61,076 nucleotides of DNA, taken from positions 1-61,076 of the forward strand of contig CANIWJ010000006.1 in NCBI GenBank assembly GCA_947471035.1. The letters run 5' to 3'. The notes under the pieces were generated by a model. That model was not told the DNA's origin and did not search any database. It was given only the letters and a program-made list of their open reading frames with translations. Every line of letters begins with the position of its first letter. Within the stretch, counting starts at the first letter, position 1. Below, piece after piece: positions 60,167 to 61,076 of this stretch. The DNA is from Verrucomicrobiota bacterium (GTDB taxonomy: Bacteria > Verrucomicrobiota > Verrucomicrobiia > Opitutales > Opitutaceae). A program made the position numbers and the translations under genes.

Positions 60167-60259
60167 GAAGAAGAGTGGGTGTGGCGTTGACGCCTCATCT
60201 ATTTACCCCGCCACTCGACCGCTCAACGCCAATTCCGTTTCTTTTTAATTTTAACCGCC
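60167..60259. promoter_or_regulatory. divergent promoter region between tolB and mrp
   Basis: 93 bp between the divergent starts of tolB and the Mrp/ApbC gene; both promoters must be here or further upstream. Nothing more specific was seen. Confidence 0.35.
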
Positions 60260-61076
60260 ATGACACCCGACGCCCTCAAGGAACACCTCAAACAGGTCAA
60301 ATACCCCGGCTTCAGCCGCGACATCGTGTCGTTCGGGCTGGTCAAATCCGCCGCCCTGCTCGACGGCACCGCCCGCGTCGCCCTCGCCATCACCACCGCC
60401 GACCCCAAGGTTCCCACCCACCTCAAACGCGAGGTCGAGGCCTGCCTGCGCGCCCTACCTGACGTCAAGGACGTGGTCATCGACATCGCCGTGGCCGCAC
60501 CCAAAGTCGCCCCCGGCGGCAACCTCGGCGGCAACGCCAACGCGCCCAAGACCATCCGCCACGCCGTCGCCATCGCCTCCGGCAAGGGCGGCGTCGGTAA
60601 ATCCACCTTCTCGGTCAACCTCGCCGTGGCCGCCGCCGCCCACCTCACCGCCCTCGGCCGCCCCGGTCGCGTCGGCCTGATGGACTGCGACATCTACGGC
60701 CCCTCCGTCCCCCTCATGATCGGCCTCCACGGCCAACGCCCCGAGGTCCAGGGCGAGGGCGAAAACTCCCGCCTCATCCCCATCGAGGCCCACGGTGTAA
60801 AAGTCATGAGCATGGGCTTCCTGGTGGACGACAACACCCCCGTCGTCTGGCGCGGCCCGATGATCATGAAAACCATCCAGCAGTTCGTGCAAAACGTCGA
60901 GTGGGGCCCGCTCGACCTCCTGCTCGTCGATCTGCCGCCCGGCACCGGCGACGCCCAACTCAGCCTCGTGCAAACCCTGCCGCTCGACGGGGCCGTACTG
61001 GTCACCACCCCCCAACCCGCCGCCACCCAAGTCGCACGCAAGGGCGGGCTCATGTTCCAAAAGGTCAACGTGCCCC
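60260..61076 (+). CDS. Mrp/ApbC P-loop ATPase, iron-sulfur carrier (partial, runs off the end)
   Basis: Read directly from the nucleotides: an ATG at 60260 (MTPDALKEHLKQVKYPG) opens 272 codons without a stop up to the end. An N-terminal DUF59/MIP18-like domain (about 1-85) is followed by the NBP35-type ATPase: the deviant Walker A KGGVGKST (about residues 113-120), MDCDIYGPSVPLM and DLPPGTGDAQLSL. Family members load Fe-S clusters onto apoproteins. The end of the gene is beyond the window. Confidence 0.92.
   Translation, partial: MTPDALKEHLKQVKYPGFSRDIVSFGLVKSAALLDGTARVALAITTADPKVPTHLKREVEACLRALPDVKDVVIDIAVAAPKVAPGGNLGGNANAPKTIRHAVAIASGKGGVGKSTFSVNLAVAAAAHLTALGRPGRVGLMDCDIYGPSVPLMIGLHGQRPEVQGEGENSRLIPIEAHGVKVMSMGFLVDDNTPVVWRGPMIMKTIQQFVQNVEWGPLDLLLVDLPPGTGDAQLSLVQTLPLDGAVLVTTPQPAATQVARKGGLMFQKVNVP

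Noticed and set aside
1-61076. CRISPR array, prophage, rRNA operon or integrated plasmid
   Set aside because: No array of regular 25-40-bp direct repeats with unique spacers, no cas, phage structural, transposase or rRNA sequence was seen. The only recombinase is a Xer-type protein in housekeeping context.

Overview
The window is a GC-rich, densely packed bacterial chromosome segment. Lipid A genes (lpxB, LAB_N, PAP2 and ArnT-type genes), TolB and a complete membrane arm of complex I point to a Gram-negative didermic aerobe. The gene content and protein flavour (a divergent Dxs, zwf next to an OpcA homologue, a DUF3419/BtaA protein, a duplicated NuoM) suggest Verrucomicrobiota, most likely Opitutaceae. 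This assignment is inference; there is no rRNA in the window.

Layout. (1) 1-6741, minus strand: a small unknown protein, an almost empty 0.5-kb stretch with hairpins and repeats, then the tight run yraN-zwf-opcA-mazG-xer-fmdB. (2) 6828-9017, plus: a GspE/PilB-type secretion ATPase with an N-terminal GAF domain. (3) 9042-15481, minus: sulfate activation genes cysC-cysD-cysN, split between cysD and cysN by a GxxExxY-family nuclease-fold gene with inverted repeats on both sides; upstream lie an ABC ATPase, its permease, a membrane protein with TPR-like helices and an acylphosphatase. (4) 15640-20333: an acidic unknown protein, tRNA-Arg(ACG), then xseB-dxs-ybeY-recO-like. (5) 20347-23286, minus: SDR-family protein, unknown protein, trpF. 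(6) 23340-35462, minus: a 12-gene complex I operon, nuoA-B-C-D-I-H-J-K-L-M-M-N, with two nuoM genes and no nuoE, F or G. (7) 35652-40427: a DegT-family aminotransferase, a membrane zinc protease, a Gfo/Idh/MocA oxidoreductase with a divergent AraC regulator, and a cupin protein. (8) 40657-50688: M3 peptidase, lpxB with a Gfo/Idh partner, two PAP2 phosphatases, a GT2, a LAB_N protein, an ArnT-like transferase and TrmO. (9) 50872-61076: htpG, a btaA-like gene translationally coupled to a GNAT-like gene, an iron-type ABC permease, an EamA transporter, an exported RidA, TolB and the start of an Mrp/ApbC ATPase.

How the parts fit. Several genes concern the cell envelope: lpxB plus its Gfo/Idh neighbour (possibly GnnA) and perhaps the DegT aminotransferase (possibly GnnB) would build a diamino-sugar lipid A. 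The GT2-LAB_N-PAP2-ArnT cluster would dephosphorylate and decorate it. The btaA-like pair would make a homoserine ether lipid. The complex I operon encodes the proton-pumping and quinone modules but not the NADH-oxidising module, so nuoEFG must lie elsewhere or another donor is used.

Most worth following up: the GxxExxY gene inside the cys operon, bounded by about 40-bp inverted arms made of 8-nt units, together with a gene-less pair of the same arms near 39.9 kb (a candidate small mobile or repeat-mobilised element); the btaA gene without btaB but coupled to a GNAT-like partner; and the two-NuoM complex I in which one NuoM has Leu where the conserved TM7 lysine is expected.
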